Positions 1-12,837 of a stretch of 64,000 nt of DNA are shown here, piece by piece. Source of the DNA: Cymbidium sinense (Eukaryota > Streptophyta > Magnoliopsida > Asparagales > Orchidaceae). Where the stretch lies: NCBI GenBank assembly GCA_021442155.1, contig CM038228.1:14611179-14675178 (forward strand). Direction: 5' to 3'. The notes under the pieces are model-generated. The model had not been told where the DNA came from and did no database searches. It saw only the letters and a program-made list of their open reading frames with translations. Made by a program: the position numbers and the translations under genes. The first letter of the stretch is position 1. Each line of letters begins with the position of its first letter.

Positions 1-1470
1 TCCTTACTAGCATGAGATTATTTGAGTTTGAATATAGTGATTTATTTGACTTGACATTAGCTTTTTTATGAGCTAGAGTTTTCTTAATCTATCATCCCCA
101 ACAAATGATGGTGGATGTGTGGATGAATTATTTTCTTTACGTATTTAAGTAAATTATTTCATTTAGTTCATATATTTATTTAGTTGAAATTTAGTTTTAT
201 GATGAATTAATTTAGAGCTCAAGTGTCTTTTAATGATAATATTCCCTCTGGTTGAGATTTTCATTCAATGTGATCATCATCGGGATTTATGAGTTTGCTT
301 GATCATTTAATTTATTATTTTAAATCCTATCGACTCTATTAGATTAATAATAGAAGATTAGATCTACTGTCATATGATAAAATTAGCTTCTCAGATTATT
401 TAATAAGTTGAAATTCTTATAATAATTAGATTTTAAGATTTTGTTAATCTAGCCCTGGTCCTAAGACCAAACTGGGAAGCAACCTGTGCAGCATCCTCAG
501 GCACTAAGTTTAAGCATTCAGCGTAGTGTTGGGGCCCATGTGGGTGTTTAACAATTAAAATAATTTTATTAATAAATCATGAGATTGATTTTATATCTTT
601 ATTTAATTCCAACTTAGCCTACGCAGCCTTTTTAGACATTAAAATTTGCACCTTAAATCTCTATGTTTGAGCAAATACAAGTATTTATAGCTTAGATAAT
701 TTCACCCAATTAATGAAATCATTGATTCTGAAAATCATAATTAGAATGAAATTTCTTAATTTTTGGATTGAAGAAAGCCCCATGATTTTTGTAGAATTTA
801 ATTTAATATCGTCTTCTATCTACTTGTACGAAGAATTATAGAATTGGTGGCGAAGAAGGCCTTTTAAATTATTCTAATAGCCTATTAGATCGCTTGGAAT
901 ACCATTTAATTAATTTCTTTTAAGCAAAGTTGATTAGTCTTTGATTGTTCAATAAACTCTCAATTATGTCTATTGATAATTATCAAACTTATCACAAACT
1001 CTATTCAATTTTTTCTTGATCCAATTCAAGTATTTAATAAGACGAATAATATGCTTAAAATGTTTTCCAATAATTTATTGATTATGCTTATTGTCAATCA
1101 TTCAATCTCATTAAAATTCTCTTATGAATTCTTTGATTTCTCTAACTCATTTGGTGTGAATTATGATTTAAAAACTATATTCCAATTCCAAGATGATCTT
1201 CTATGCTTTTATCAGATATTCAATCAAATCTTCTAAATCAATTGAAATGAGATATTGAAGTGTTAAATTTATATTTTTTACCAAAATATTTAATTCACTT
1301 CAAGTTCATAAATATGTTTGAGTTCAATCCATCATTTTTTATTTGAAATATTATCTTTAAATTCATTTCAAATTCATTCTCATTTATAATTCAAAATTCA
1401 ATTGGACAACAATTTTATTTTCGCAAGCTTAGGCAGCGCTATTTGTTTAGCTTGAATTTTATTTGCAAGT
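1..1470. other. Unassigned AT-rich DNA
   Basis: I recognise no gene, RNA or transposon domain here. The longest open frame on the plus strand (973-1236) is a low-complexity, Phe/Ile/Asn-rich translation of AT-rich DNA with no recognisable motif. It is probably intergenic or an old decayed repeat. Confidence 0.5.
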
Positions 1471-1474
1471 ATAA

Positions 1475-1669
1475 ATTTTGGATAAAATTTTGGCAGCATT
1501 TTGACAGTATTACGGAGTCATCCCCGCGTATGGGGATATATCAGAACTATTTTGGCCTACCAATCATGCCCTGATGAGCGTGATAGTTGGTGTTTTGAAG
1601 CACCTCGACTGAATTTCAATCCTATTATTCCCTGATGAGCATAACAGGGCCTTCAATCACAGTATAAGA

Positions 1670-1756
<87 letters not shown>

Positions 1757-2085
1757 ACTTTTACACATTCAAAATTCATTTTAGATTGTTTATTGTTGAT
1801 GTGCTTGATTTCTTTTTAATTAAATCTTGATCCTTCACCTTTTTTTTAAGTTCAAAATTTAGTCAAAATTTTGGCAGATTTAAGATTATCATCCCATAGA
1901 GCATCAAAACTATTTTGGCCTACCCAGTATACTCTATTGAGCGTAGCAGACGGTGTCTTGTGACACCACAACCTATTTTCAATCCCGTTAGTCCATGATG
2001 AGCATAACAGGGCCTTCAATCACATGCATAAATGTACATATATATGCAATTTCTACACATTCAAACCTCCTCTTTTTTATACTCT
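1475..2085. repeat. Imperfect direct duplication, period about 363 bp
   Basis: Two related segments share TATTTTGGCCTAC (starting at 1548 and 1911), GATGAGCATAACAGGG followed by CCTTCAATCACA, and CTACACATTCAAA-like or TTACACATTCAAA-like ends. Between the shared words they have diverged considerably. Most of the spacing between the copies is a (TA)n array at the end of the first copy. The source repeat is unknown. Confidence 0.65.
1672..1753. repeat. (TA)n microsatellite, about 82 bp
   Basis: Uninterrupted AT dinucleotide run at the end of the first copy of the 363-bp duplication. The second copy has only a short TATATA remnant at the equivalent place, so the array expanded after the duplication. 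Confidence 0.97.
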
Positions 2086-2115
2086 TGCAAATATCAACAA
2101 TTTTAAGGAGATAAG

Positions 2116-2618
2116 GTGACAACACCATCAAGAAATTGGATTAGAAAGCATATGGCTTATGAGTGCAATGAAGTGAAGGGTAGTAAAGAGAGTTTGGAAA
2201 AGGAGATGGAGGGCACGCCAAGAAGAACCTGCCTGATGGCAGAGTTGCCTCTTATTGGCGAGGTTGTATTGAAGACAGGGCGAGATATGGTAAAGGCATG
2301 AAAAGAGATTTATTATAGATGGAACCAATAGGAACTTAGTTTATGAAGGAGATGTTGAAACTAAGAGGAACCTACCTGATGGTAGAGTTGCCTCTTAATT
2401 ATGACAAGAAATATGGATTACGGGAATGTTATGATGAATGGGAGGTTGGTGTTGTGGGTACTATAGTAGAAGGGATAAAAAAAATATTTCTTTTTGGATC
2501 TATAGTAATTGCTGCAGTAATCTTACAATATTTTTCCTACATTAATTTTCTTCTGATGGATGGAAAGAAGGATGTCGATGGATTCGATTTATTTATTACA
2601 AAACAGCTAAACGGATGA
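2116..2618 (+). other. Coding-like remnant with a repeated short motif, family not recognised
   Basis: A short frame (2116-2301) and another (2343-2618) are open but match nothing I know. In a third frame, both copies of a repeated 30-odd-bp segment (about 2221-2254 and 2363-2398) read K[KR]NLPDGRVAS. The first continues as YWRGCIEDRARYGKG before a stop and the second stops at once. The 2343-2618 frame contains a hydrophobic stretch (about residues 47-71) that could span a membrane. This may be a decayed gene or transposon fragment; I assign no function. Confidence 0.3.
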
Positions 2619-2670
2619 GGAAGGGTTACTATGCAAAAACTTGCAGTTTAGGGGGTTTGGTTCGACGAAA

Positions 2671-2676
<6 letters not shown>

Positions 2677-2707
<31 letters not shown>
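2677..2707. repeat. (AG)n microsatellite
   Basis: A run of about 15 AG units, followed by further GAGAGA clusters to about 2750. It could be a polypurine tract of an unrecognised element or a simple repeat. Confidence 0.95.
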
Positions 2708-2709
<2 letters not shown>

Positions 2710-2750
2710 CTAAGAGAGAGAACCTTAGAGCGATGGACTAGAGAGAGAGA

Positions 2751-3603
2751 AATCAGATGGGAAAGATGAGGGCCACCCGATGCTCCTCTATTTTTTTTCA
2801 AATATTTTTGAAATCTCTCATTATTTGGCCGGTTAAAGGCTCCTAAATGCACAATAATATTTTTCATATAGGATAATAAGCGGGATTTGAAAATTTTGAA
2901 TCAAAATTTGAATATGATTAAGAGGTATTTATGGAAAATATTTAATCTGATTAATAATTGCTATTCATATGAAAATTCTGATTTAATCATATTATAATTT
3001 AATTTTTAAAATTAAATCAAACTAGAAGTCTAATTTTCACAATATCATGTCAAAATTTTTATGAAAATTGCTGAAACCAAACCCACATAATATGAGTGTC
3101 ATTTCTAGATAAATTTGATGTTTCAGATTCAAAGACATAATTCATTTTGTGATCGGAGGTCATTTGGGCAATGTCGAGGTCACTCAAGGCCAATTCGAGG
3201 TTAATTCCTGTGTTATTGCATTCCACAGCTTGCCATTTGCTCCACACTTGATCAAATCGGCCGTGAAAGGTCATGTTTAATAGTTTCTGATATTTTTGTG
3301 ACAACGATGCTATCAATTTCATGAATGAAGGTCATTTGGGCATCTTCGTGGCTTCCTTACCTTGATATGTGCATCGGCACATCAACGACCCTCTTTCTTA
3401 ATCGATCCACCGTCGAATTGTGCAGAACATATATCCTGATCAATTTTAATGTTCTGAACATGATGGCTGAGTCCATTCATCGATGGGATGTCATTTCAAC
3501 TAGTTTTTAGCATCATCGAGTGTATTTCAGCTCTGATTTACGCATTGTTGCATCCAAAGTCCGTCAAATTTATCTTATAAGCTCGACTTAACTTATGTGG
3601 CAT
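2751..3603. other. Unassigned DNA up to the Gypsy-2 boundary
   Basis: More mixed base composition than the first kilobase. Open frames at 3059-3322 (minus) and 3325-3510 (plus) have no recognisable domain. Homology to the Gypsy LTR family begins abruptly near 3604, so this is either the flank of a truncated LTR or part of another element that interrupted it. Confidence 0.45.
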
Positions 3604-4767
3604 ACATGTAGGTCAATAATATAGATGCAAGATAATTAGGTTGTTATTTAATTAGGAAGGAAGCTTGAATTTTAAAATCACTCCCTAAGAGACTAGATAA
3701 TGTTTGGTATGCAAACATGACTTAGGCTATAATTAAAAATTTACAAGTTTTTAGATTATCTTGACACCTTTATTTTAGACCAAGGTCTAGGACAAATATG
3801 CCAACATGCATGATGAAGTTTAGTTGTGGGTTAAATCAGCTAGAAGTGGTGTTCTCATTTACTAGGGTTCTCTCTCAAAGGTCAACCTTATCTCTTATCG
3901 TGTAAGAGTGGAGATCCTCTATATGCAAGAATGGAATAATATGACATGCATGTTGTTATAGCTTGCAACTATTCAGCTAAAGGGTTTCTACATCTTTTAT
4001 TATCTTGTTTATATACCTAAGCTTTAAAATGAGGTTGTGAATTGCATTAAAGTTTAGTTATGAGTTATTTAGTGAGGACATAAAATTTAATTTTATCCTA
4101 AAAAACTTAACTCATCTAGGCCACACATCAAGCATACACATTTTAAGAAAGCTATAAAAATTCCATTTATATTGCGTATTCTAAAAATAACAATAATATA
4201 TTTAGATTTCAGAAAATAATAAAAGGTCAATGCGGCCGGGTACTGCCATACACCCCAAAAAAGAAAAGAATTTGGGTAGCCAAGCTCTACCCTTATACAA
4301 CCCAGATTATAAATAAATTTTACAAATGAAATAAATGCTATGGGGGTCTTCAATTCTTATTATTCTTACATTCTTTGGAGTAGCTCACTCCAAGCTTCAT
4401 AGGGCTTCCCAGGTCTTTGTCATCTAGCCATTGTTCATCCTAAACCCCATAACACTAATCTTAATCATATTATAAAAATTGCATATTTGTAAAAAATAAA
4501 ATCTAACTACACCTATAAAATAGATGTTAGCTAAACAAACATTCAAGCTAAGCAATTATATTTCACACATTTAGACATAACACCCTGCACTTGGGTAGCC
4601 AAGCCCACCTATCTTAATTGGATTATGCTTAAGGGTATAATCATCACTTACAACTAAGAACATTTATATTTATTTATTATTACAACAACCTCTCAAGCAC
4701 AATCCCCTGCATAAAATATTATTATGCTAATAACGACCTAACTTTTAGTCTAAAAGTATTACATCAT
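3604..4767 (-). mobile_element. Gypsy-2 3' LTR, left fragment
   Basis: Starts with ACATGTAGGTCA and follows the Gypsy-1 LTR (from about 5645) and the reverse complement of the Gypsy-3 LTR (from about 60600 downward). Shared landmarks include TCACTCCCTAAGAGACTAGAT and, near 4280-4310, AGCTCTACCCTTATACAACC. By comparison with Gypsy-1, roughly 0.9-1 kb of the LTR terminus is missing on the left. The fragment ends at the ATCAT target site used by Gypsy-1. Confidence 0.8.
4763..4767. repeat. Target-site duplication of Gypsy-1, left copy (ATCAT)
   Basis: ATCAT directly precedes the TG end of the left LTR at 4768 and is repeated directly after the CA end of the right LTR at 43061-43065. Five bp is the normal duplication size for Gypsy integrases. 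Confidence 0.93.
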
Positions 4768-6403
4768 TGATGGTAAGAAAAATTTTATATAGAGTCGCCT
4801 TTTAAATCTGTTGATAGAAAAGAAAGACAAGAATATAAAAAAATTCTTCTTTTTGGGATGTCACGTAGATCCACAGATGTACTTATTGAGGTGATCGGGT
4901 ATGACATTGAGGAGAGGTGTACTATCTCGAAAGATAGAAGTCACCACCCTATAATGGACCTAATCACCAAAATAAGGACTTCTAAGGATGTTGGGTCTTC
5001 GAAGTGTACCAAAGATTCTTCCCTTACTTTACATGAAAACGTGAAGTAGGGTTTATTTTAAACCAAGTTCATTAAGTTCCCTACAGGGGAAATTCCCCAA
5101 TAGTTAATTACATCATAAGGAATGGGGATTCCTTAGGAAAACTCTCGATTAAGGCAAATAATCATTATCTCTAAAGATTTCAATAGGAAAGGACTATCAA
5201 TTGATTGGTTTATTTTTGAAGATAAAATATGATTGATCAAAGAGAGTTTTATTATTGAAGCTAAATGGGAATAATTAGGAGATGCCCACGATGCTAGAAA
5301 ACTTAGCGAGCATCTCAAACTATCTTATGGTTGGGCTTTATATTTTTGAAATTGATTTAGTTTGTTTGAATTAGATTTTTATTAGAATGTTAGGGCATAC
5401 AATTCTATAATACAAGGTTATGGAAATGTGTAAGAGGTGAGGAATTATGCTTATATCCCACAAAGGGGAGAAGCAACCTCAGAACCTAAATCTAGGGAGC
5501 TTTGGTGAGGGTTGAAAGCATAATCTAAATCTAAGGTGAAAATGGGTAATTGGTTTGCCTCCATAAGAGAGGACAAATCACCCACAGCCTGGACTTACAA
5601 CCGCCTGAGGGTAGCCACCAACTAACTCCTCGTATGATTTTAAACACATGTAGGCAAGTCATATGCTTAATGCAAGATAGCTAGACTATTATTATTTATA
5701 AAGAGACTAAGTTCTTAAACTTACTCCCTAAAGAGACTAGATCATGAAAAGGACATGCTTCAAATGACTTAAATCTAATGCAATTTAAATTTCATTTTTA
5801 TTTTATTTTATTTTTGGATGATCATTTTGACTCAGGCTAATAGGATTCATATGCCTAATGCACAAGAAATGAGATTATGAGCCAAAATCAGTGAGAAGGG
5901 AGGAGGTGTTTTTCCACCATGGCTCTCATAGGTCAAGCCGAGTTTCTCTGGCAAAGGTGGATGCCCTCAAATCAAGAGTGAAACAAGATGCATTTGTGCA
6001 TGATGTTATAAAAGAAATACTCATCTAGCTAAGGGGTTGTTAATTTTGTTATCTTGATTTTAAACCTAAAGCTTTAGGTGAGGTTATGAGTTATTTATTT
6101 TTTTAGTTTTGAGTTATTAAGTTGGGTAAAAGATTCATTTTTTCTTAAGAGATTAATCCTCATCTAGGCCATACATAAAGCAAGGAAGAAACTGGGAAAA
6201 ATGTGTCACTTAATGCACAAGCTAAATAAATCATCAATCAATTTATAAAGCTAAGTGTAAAAAGAATAAAAATCCATTATGGTCGGGCAACACCGTACAA
6301 GCCCAAAAAATAAATTGGCTAGCCGAGCTCTACCCTTATACAACCTGGATTATAAATGAATTACATTACAATTAAGCAAGGAACTCATTGTTATGGGGTC
6401 TTC

Positions 6404-6474
6404 AAGCTTTCTCTCTTCTTTCTTCTTTTCTTCTTTCTTTCTTTTTCTTTCTTCTTTTTCTTTTCTTTCTTTGG
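6404..6474. repeat. Polypyrimidine tract within the Gypsy-1 LTR
   Basis: A run of TTTCT/TTCTT words. The other Gypsy-1 LTR has a matching tract at about 37122-37182, so it was part of the element when it inserted. Confidence 0.85.
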
Positions 6475-7554
6475 TTCCTTCGTTTGGATGGTTGGAATGT
6501 GGATGCTACAATGCTTCACATGTTGCATAAGATAAAATCTTTTGATCAATGCTCATCCTAATTCCCATAATAATCATTCCAAAATCCTAATTGCATAAAG
6601 TTACATGAATATGAAAGAATGTAAATCTAATTAACACATGCAAAATAAAGGTTAGCTAAAACAATCCACACAAATCCCAAGCCTGTATATTGGACTTATC
6701 ACCCCACACATGGGTGATTAAGTCCACCTAGCCTATGGATTATGCTTAGGGGTATAAGTACATGCAAGCGAAAACATTTTTATATTTTTATTTATGATAA
6801 CGCCCCTTAAGCATAATCCCCTATAGAAAATAATTGTTAGACTAAGATCGTCCTACCATTCATTCTACGAGCATACACCCTAACATCTAGTCTAAAATAT
6901 ATATCACAAAACAAAATAAAACATCAAATCATGCACCAACCTAACCTAAAGCTAGATAATGTGTGTGCTTTGAAGCTTTGTGTGGTATGCTTAGCTATGA
7001 CTTTGGGTTCAAATTTTCTAAGTGTGAAAACATGTTCAACTTAGAGGAGGGTTTCATTTAAGTTGTTTAATTATTTTAGGTTGATTTTATTTGATGTTTT
7101 GATTTGATTCAAGTGAATCTTAGAATTAATTACCAAGTAATGAAGAGAGGGAAAGAGAAGAGGACTTCTCTTTCCTTCCCTAACTAAGTAATTTCTAAAG
7201 TGGATTTACATTTTTAGTTTTATTTAGGTGACTATTTTGATTAAATATTTTAATTAATCCTAAGTTTAGATAAACTCTAAACAAACCTATTCAAAAAGAA
7301 AGGCATTTTAAGCTTAAATAAAATGAATCAAATTACATACATTATTTCATTTCTTTCCCAACATGTACAACATGCATATGAATGATTTCTAAGCATATCT
7401 ATACACACAAATGAGAATATTTAGCATACTTCATGATGCATGCTAAGTAATCCATTTAATAAAATTTGGAAGTTTAATATGCATGATTTTTTTTCTTAAG
7501 TAGAAAAGGGTTTCTTTATCTAATTTGTCACATACACACATGAAGGTATGAAAG

Positions 7555-7665
7555 GCATAAGTGAGTACAACGCCATTGTTAATCAGAGGTGTAAGCTATA
7601 AAACCTACTTAGGACTACTTAAAGCCTCGTAACCTCGGGGTTGTCTAGACTAATATACCACTTTC
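7555..7665. repeat. Conserved LTR block, single copy in Gypsy-1
   Basis: Contains GCCATTGTTAA, then ACCTACTTAGGACTACTTAAAG, CCTCG and GGGGTTGTC. Equivalent blocks occur at about 38262-38350 (Gypsy-1 right LTR), twice in Gypsy-2 (43721-43822 and 43966-44072) and three times inverted in Gypsy-3 (57186-57295, 58341-58450, 58580-58690). Confidence 0.75.
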
Positions 7666-10116
7666 GTTAAATACAAGCATATGTATAAAAAAAATGGAAA
7701 GAGAAAATGCAAAAGTTGTATTAATTGATTTATTTTGTTTATTCAATTTATGTGAGTAAGTATAGGTAATCCTTCTTAGGTGATAGCATAAGGATGAATA
7801 TGATATGGAATTAGGTAAGTGTTAGGTTCTTTTTAAACGAACCATATATCTTACTAACTCCTATTCAAAACTATGCTAACATAAAAGAGAAGGGAAAACC
7901 TATACTAAGCACACCGTTATATCCTCATAATTAAGATATAAGTAGCACACTTTTAGATTTATTAATTGATTTGTATGTTTTTAAAATAATTTAGATTTAG
8001 TAGTGATAATAGCCACTCATATTATTACTTTAGCCAACACATGTAAATTTGACATAAAGTAAACAATTTCATTTTTGAATTTGAATTTGAAAAATATGAA
8101 TGCATGAAACCACATGACATACAAATTTAACATGTCGGGGGAAAGATTCAAAGCAATGAAATTATGTAAACAATTTCACTTTAATTAAATCCTAAAGACT
8201 TTCTTATGGAATAAGAAAGTTTAAAATAAATCAAAGTGTATTCAATGTGATTTTTGTTTGAGTTTGAGTTTGATTTAATTTTGAAAATATGAGTTGAGTT
8301 TGATGTTCCTAACCCATTCCCACATGTGTTTGATTTTTTTTAATTTTTTGATGATTAGATTCATTTTTATGTATTAATTAGGTTAAGGTATGAATTAAGT
8401 AACTTAATGAAACCTTACCTACACCACCTTAACATAGTTAACCAAATAATTATGAGCCAATGAGATGACATAAAAAACTCACGAGGAAATTAAATTTTTA
8501 ATGCACCTAATTAGAAAAGGCCTAATACAATTTGGCTCATAATTAAAGGTTAATTAAGCTAAGAGGTTTAGCTTAAGTAATTTTAAAACACCCTTTCACA
8601 CATATGAATTAGGTTTTAATTTCCTTAATTGAACTTAGGCTATTAAACACCTAAGCATCTACCCAAAGTAGATTAACTAAGTTCTGGAAGTTTTTAGAAT
8701 TTTTAGAAATTAATTAAGGGGATAATAAATAAATTAACCCCTAATTAAGAGAAAATTAAGGAAAGAAGAGGGGGTTTAAGGAATATCATAAGGGAAATGC
8801 CCCAAAATTATTCCATAAATCTCCTATCTACTAGATCTATCCATAATCAACCCTAATAATGGATTAAAACCACTACTCACAACTTAATTATCCTTATTTA
8901 GGTTAAGAGAGTAATTAGGAAACCCATATGAAATTCCCCAAATTAAGCCTTCAACAAATCCCAAGAAAATTAGGGGAGGTAGAAGTCATCCCCTAAAATA
9001 TACCCAAGAAGTTTGGGATTAATCAAAGACTTAATTAAAAGGTAATTAACAAGATAAAGTTTCCAATAAAATGCAAAATCAGATAAAGGAATAATTCAAA
9101 ATCTATTGAAATTAATTTTAAAAAATTTTAGGTTTAATTTTGTTTTCATAGAAATTTATTTCATATTTTTCTAAATTTTATTGAGATAGATATGAATTTT
9201 AGAAGATCTAGAGATTGATTAGCATTAATTAAAGATCCCTAACTAATCCCTTTGCTCACAACATGACACATGGAAATGGCGGTCAGTGCTCTTTACACGC
9301 ACCGCATAGTGAGAAATTCACTTAAGTGTCATGTAGGGGTGGTGGCGCGATGACAAACACGCTTTGATCTCTGCCGTCTGATCAAAGATCGGACTGCCAG
9401 AGATCTCCCTGCAGTTCTAAAAGGATTAATGAATTTCTAAATGTTGGAATAATCTCAGTCATCCATCCAAAATGCACGGATAGATGGCCAAGATCTTCCA
9501 AGTTCTTCCCCTTAGATAAATAGAGATCATCCATGATCTAGGTGAAGATCCGAGCTCGATTGAGCTCCGATTCAAATAAGACTTAACCCACACCATCTAA
9601 AGCCAATGAGCGGCACATCCAACAGTGGGATTCACATGAATTGAAAATTTATTTCATAAAGGACCAACACCTCCTATGCTAAGTAGTCGAAAAATCCCAT
9701 ACCTCGCCATAGGTGATGACCGACACCCGAGATCGATGAGGTAGCTTCGTTTGGTGGAGACAAAGCCCTATTGAAATTCCTAGGGCTTGGGATTGAGTGG
9801 CTTGCTTTATGGACCAACACCACTTGAAGATCCTTGCAGCTTTGATCCAATTGCTCCTCTCCTTGCTATGGGAACCCCAATGGAAGCTTGAGTGAGCTCG
9901 GATTGGTCCTTAAAAGAAGTGTGCAAGAGGAATTGAGGTGATTTTCAATGTGGAGGAAGTTCAATATTGGATTGAGTTCCCTTATTTTAACACTGTGCAA
10001 AACTGAGAAGATGAAGTTTGATTTCACTCTAAGAAGCTTTACGAGGCTGAGGAATTGCTTCTCTGACTTCCCTAAGTTCAATCGAATTGGTGAATTATAG
10101 TTTAGAATTCAATTAT

Positions 10117-10134
10117 GGGGAGTATATCTCCCCC
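10117..10134. promoter_or_regulatory. Near-palindrome with TATA-like core in the Gypsy-1 left LTR
   Basis: GGGG AGTATATCT CCCC. The same motif with longer arms is in the right LTR at 40744-40762 and in the Gypsy-2 and Gypsy-3 LTRs. Conservation in otherwise diverged LTRs suggests a functional site. A promoter or protein-binding role is only inferred. Confidence 0.4.
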
Positions 10135-10648
10135 TTGAAGGATCAGATGACCGTAAGCTATCTTGTCATTTTGATCCAATTGATCATATTGGAGAGGTTG
10201 TTTGATCTATTTTAAGTTGGCACATGGTCAGTTTTAGGCAAGGAGTGGATTACCAACCTCCCATGTGCTTGAAATTGAGTGGAAGAGGGATTTTGAATTA
10301 GCCATTTTGACACATGGGGTCGGGTTTGGTCTTGGGGCCAATTGGGCTAACCCAAACCCATTGGGTTGTGTGCACCACTCTTCATTATGTCCTCTTGAGC
10401 AATTAGGAAAACAGCAACTGGATATGAAGAGGGTATGACCAAATTACCCATGGATTAGGCCAAAATTTGTTCTATGGCCTAGGGGTAGAATGATCATTTT
10501 ACTGATTTTTCCCTTGATATGTTGGGTATGTAAAGAAACTAGGTTTGGCCAAGTTTTAAGAGATTTGGAATTCATTTGATTGGGTTTGGCTCATGTTGAC
10601 CCATTTATATCAAAATACATCAACTTGGGTCAAGTTGACCAATTGGTC

Positions 10649-10653
10649 AACTT
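10649..10653. repeat. Target-site duplication of the Copia element, left copy (AACTT)
   Basis: AACTT precedes the TG end at 10654 and recurs at 19728-19732 after the CA end. The uninterrupted right LTR of Gypsy-1 reads GACCAATTGGTCAAATTGGG at the equivalent place (near 41270), confirming the empty site. Confidence 0.93.
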
Positions 10654-12777
10654 TGATGGCTTAATGAGCCTTATGTTCAATCCGATCAATTTTGATGATA
10701 ATAAACGAATGCTTGGATATTCTAATAAATATTTTTATGTATTTCAGATATATCAATTGCTAATTACATATCCAATACATCTTATAATATGTTTGAGGAA
10801 ATTACAAGAGTAGAAGAATGAAAGATAGATCAAATTGGATAAATGAAGCTCAAAATATAATATTTTAGGTTATATGCATTTATTCATTGGCATGAATCAA
10901 TTTGCTCACAACTTAACATATTATTTTAATGAGGTTAATTTATATAAATCTCTATCGAATTAACATTCAATTATATGTTTCATACATAGCATTTGAATTG
11001 TCAAAATAACAAATGATAATGACTATTAAGTGTAATTATTTTATTTACTTAATATAATTAAATATTTTAATTTAATTTGATGGTTATATGATAACTAACA
11101 TATGTATGATTATATATAAATTATATCATAATATTTAAATGTCACATGTCAAAATTAACAAAATATATGAAATTTTGTATTTTAGCCAAAGTCATTTTAT
11201 AATCAAGGAATTTATATCGATTTCATCTCCAATGGATTCCTTGGATTTTTTTCCTTTAATTCAATAGGTCACATGACCCACATTTGATTAAAATTGAATT
11301 TATTATGACTTTTCAAACATTAGCTGATCTTAATAATGAATGCATGCTACATGCTTTGAATATATTAAGAGCCATATTTGATTATTTTTTACTTGCCCAT
11401 GTGAACAGCCAAATTTTGGCTTCTTCAATTTAATATTTATTAAATTTTAATTATATTTTTATTGAATATTAAATTATCACATGATAGCATGAGGTTAGAA
11501 TAATATATTTTTTTGAAATAATTCAAAATGACCTTCTTGCCTATAAATAGCCCTCATTCTCTTCATGAAAGCATTCCTCATTCAAAATTCAAAATCCCTC
11601 CAGCAAATCTAAGAGAAAATTTCTTAGATTTTCCTTCCAAGTGTTCTCCAAATATTGCAAGATCAAATCCTTGGTTTGGAAGCTTCAACATCTTCAACTA
11701 AGCAAGCTTTCTCAAAATACTTGAGTTTATTTTCTTGATCTTAATCCTTTTTAGTTGTTCATGATATTTTCACCATCAATTTATTCTTTCCAATTTATAT
11801 TTTTTTGGTGGATTAGTCTTTGAATATTATTTTTCACATCAAAGTTTCTCAATCATCTTTTTGTGAAAAATTCCATTGATAGTTTGTAGGATCTATTTCG
11901 ACTTGTTGAAATTTTTAACTTCCTACAAATTTCTTTTGGTTTCTTGAAATATTTCTTAATTAATCTCATTTTTAAAGATCATTTATTCTAAGATCTATTT
12001 TAGAAGTATATTTTAAGCATTTTAAATTAAATTATTATGCCAAAATTATTTTCATATTTTCTAAATCTCTCTTTTTAATGAAAAGCTTACTTTAATTGAA
12101 AGAATATTTTTGGTTAAAATAAAACAAATTATTTCTTACTAAAATTTATTTTATTGTGCAAAAGAATATTGTGAATTTATTTTGAAATAATTTTTATATA
12201 TTAGTCTATAAATTGTAATAACATAAACATCTTAGTAAGATCACTTTAAGAAATTCATTTTATTATTTCTTATCAATATTAAGTGAGCATTTTATCTTGC
12301 CAAAATTTTTTAAGTGATCATTTGTAAGTTGTGAGATCATTTTTTGAATTGGATAGGTTGGTATATTTGTGAGAGATTTATTTTATCAAAACTTATTATT
12401 TTGTATTGTTTCTTTTTGTGCTGTAGAATTTATATTGGGGTTGTACTCACCCCTTTGTAGGAGAGTATATATTATTATAGGGGTTGTACTCGCCCCGTTA
12501 TAAGAGAGTACTATTTGTAAGCTATTTTTGTATTTAGTGGATTCTAGCGGGTGGCTAGCGTGGGACATTATGTCGGTTTGGGTTTGGCGAACCATAAAAA
12601 TTATGTGCCTATTGTCTCTCTTTACTTTACTGTACTTTTATTTTTGCTGCATTAAGAATTGTTTCTTTTAATTATAAACTCAAAAATTAAGTTTGTACTA
12701 AAACTTAAAATTTAATATTTAAGTTTTAAAATTTTAATATTACAATTCCCCCCTCTTGGGTGCTATAGTGACTCATA
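10654..12777 (+). mobile_element. Copia 5' LTR
   Basis: Starts TGATGGCTTAATGAGCC and ends GTGCTATAGTGACTCATA immediately before the primer site. It aligns along its length with 17618-19727, with scattered substitutions and many short indels. It lacks about 55 bp present near 19010-19065 of the 3' LTR. Near 12430-12510 it holds two related GGGGTTGTACTC segments. Confidence 0.95.
11541..11550 (+). promoter_or_regulatory. Copia LTR TATA box
   Basis: CTATAAATAG matches the plant TATA consensus and would place transcription start near 11570-11580, about 0.9 kb into the LTR. The equivalent site in the 3' LTR (about 18476-18487) reads CACATAAATAG, so that copy has lost the match. Confidence 0.65.
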
Positions 12778-12779
12778 AT

Positions 12780-12793
12780 TGGTATCAGAGCCT
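12780..12793 (+). other. Copia primer-binding site (initiator Met tRNA type)
   Basis: TGGTATCAGAGCC lies two to three bases after the 5' LTR. It is the usual plant Copia primer site, complementary to the 3' end of initiator tRNA-Met. Confidence 0.93.
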
Positions 12794-12837
12794 AGGCTCT
12801 TTTATTGGCTTAACATCCAAGAGTACATCTTTTCACT

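Noticed and set aside
1570..2030. CTGATGAG words resembling the hammerhead ribozyme core
   Set aside because: The matching GAAA box and the stems needed for a hammerhead are absent near each copy, and the second unit has lost the CTGATGA word.
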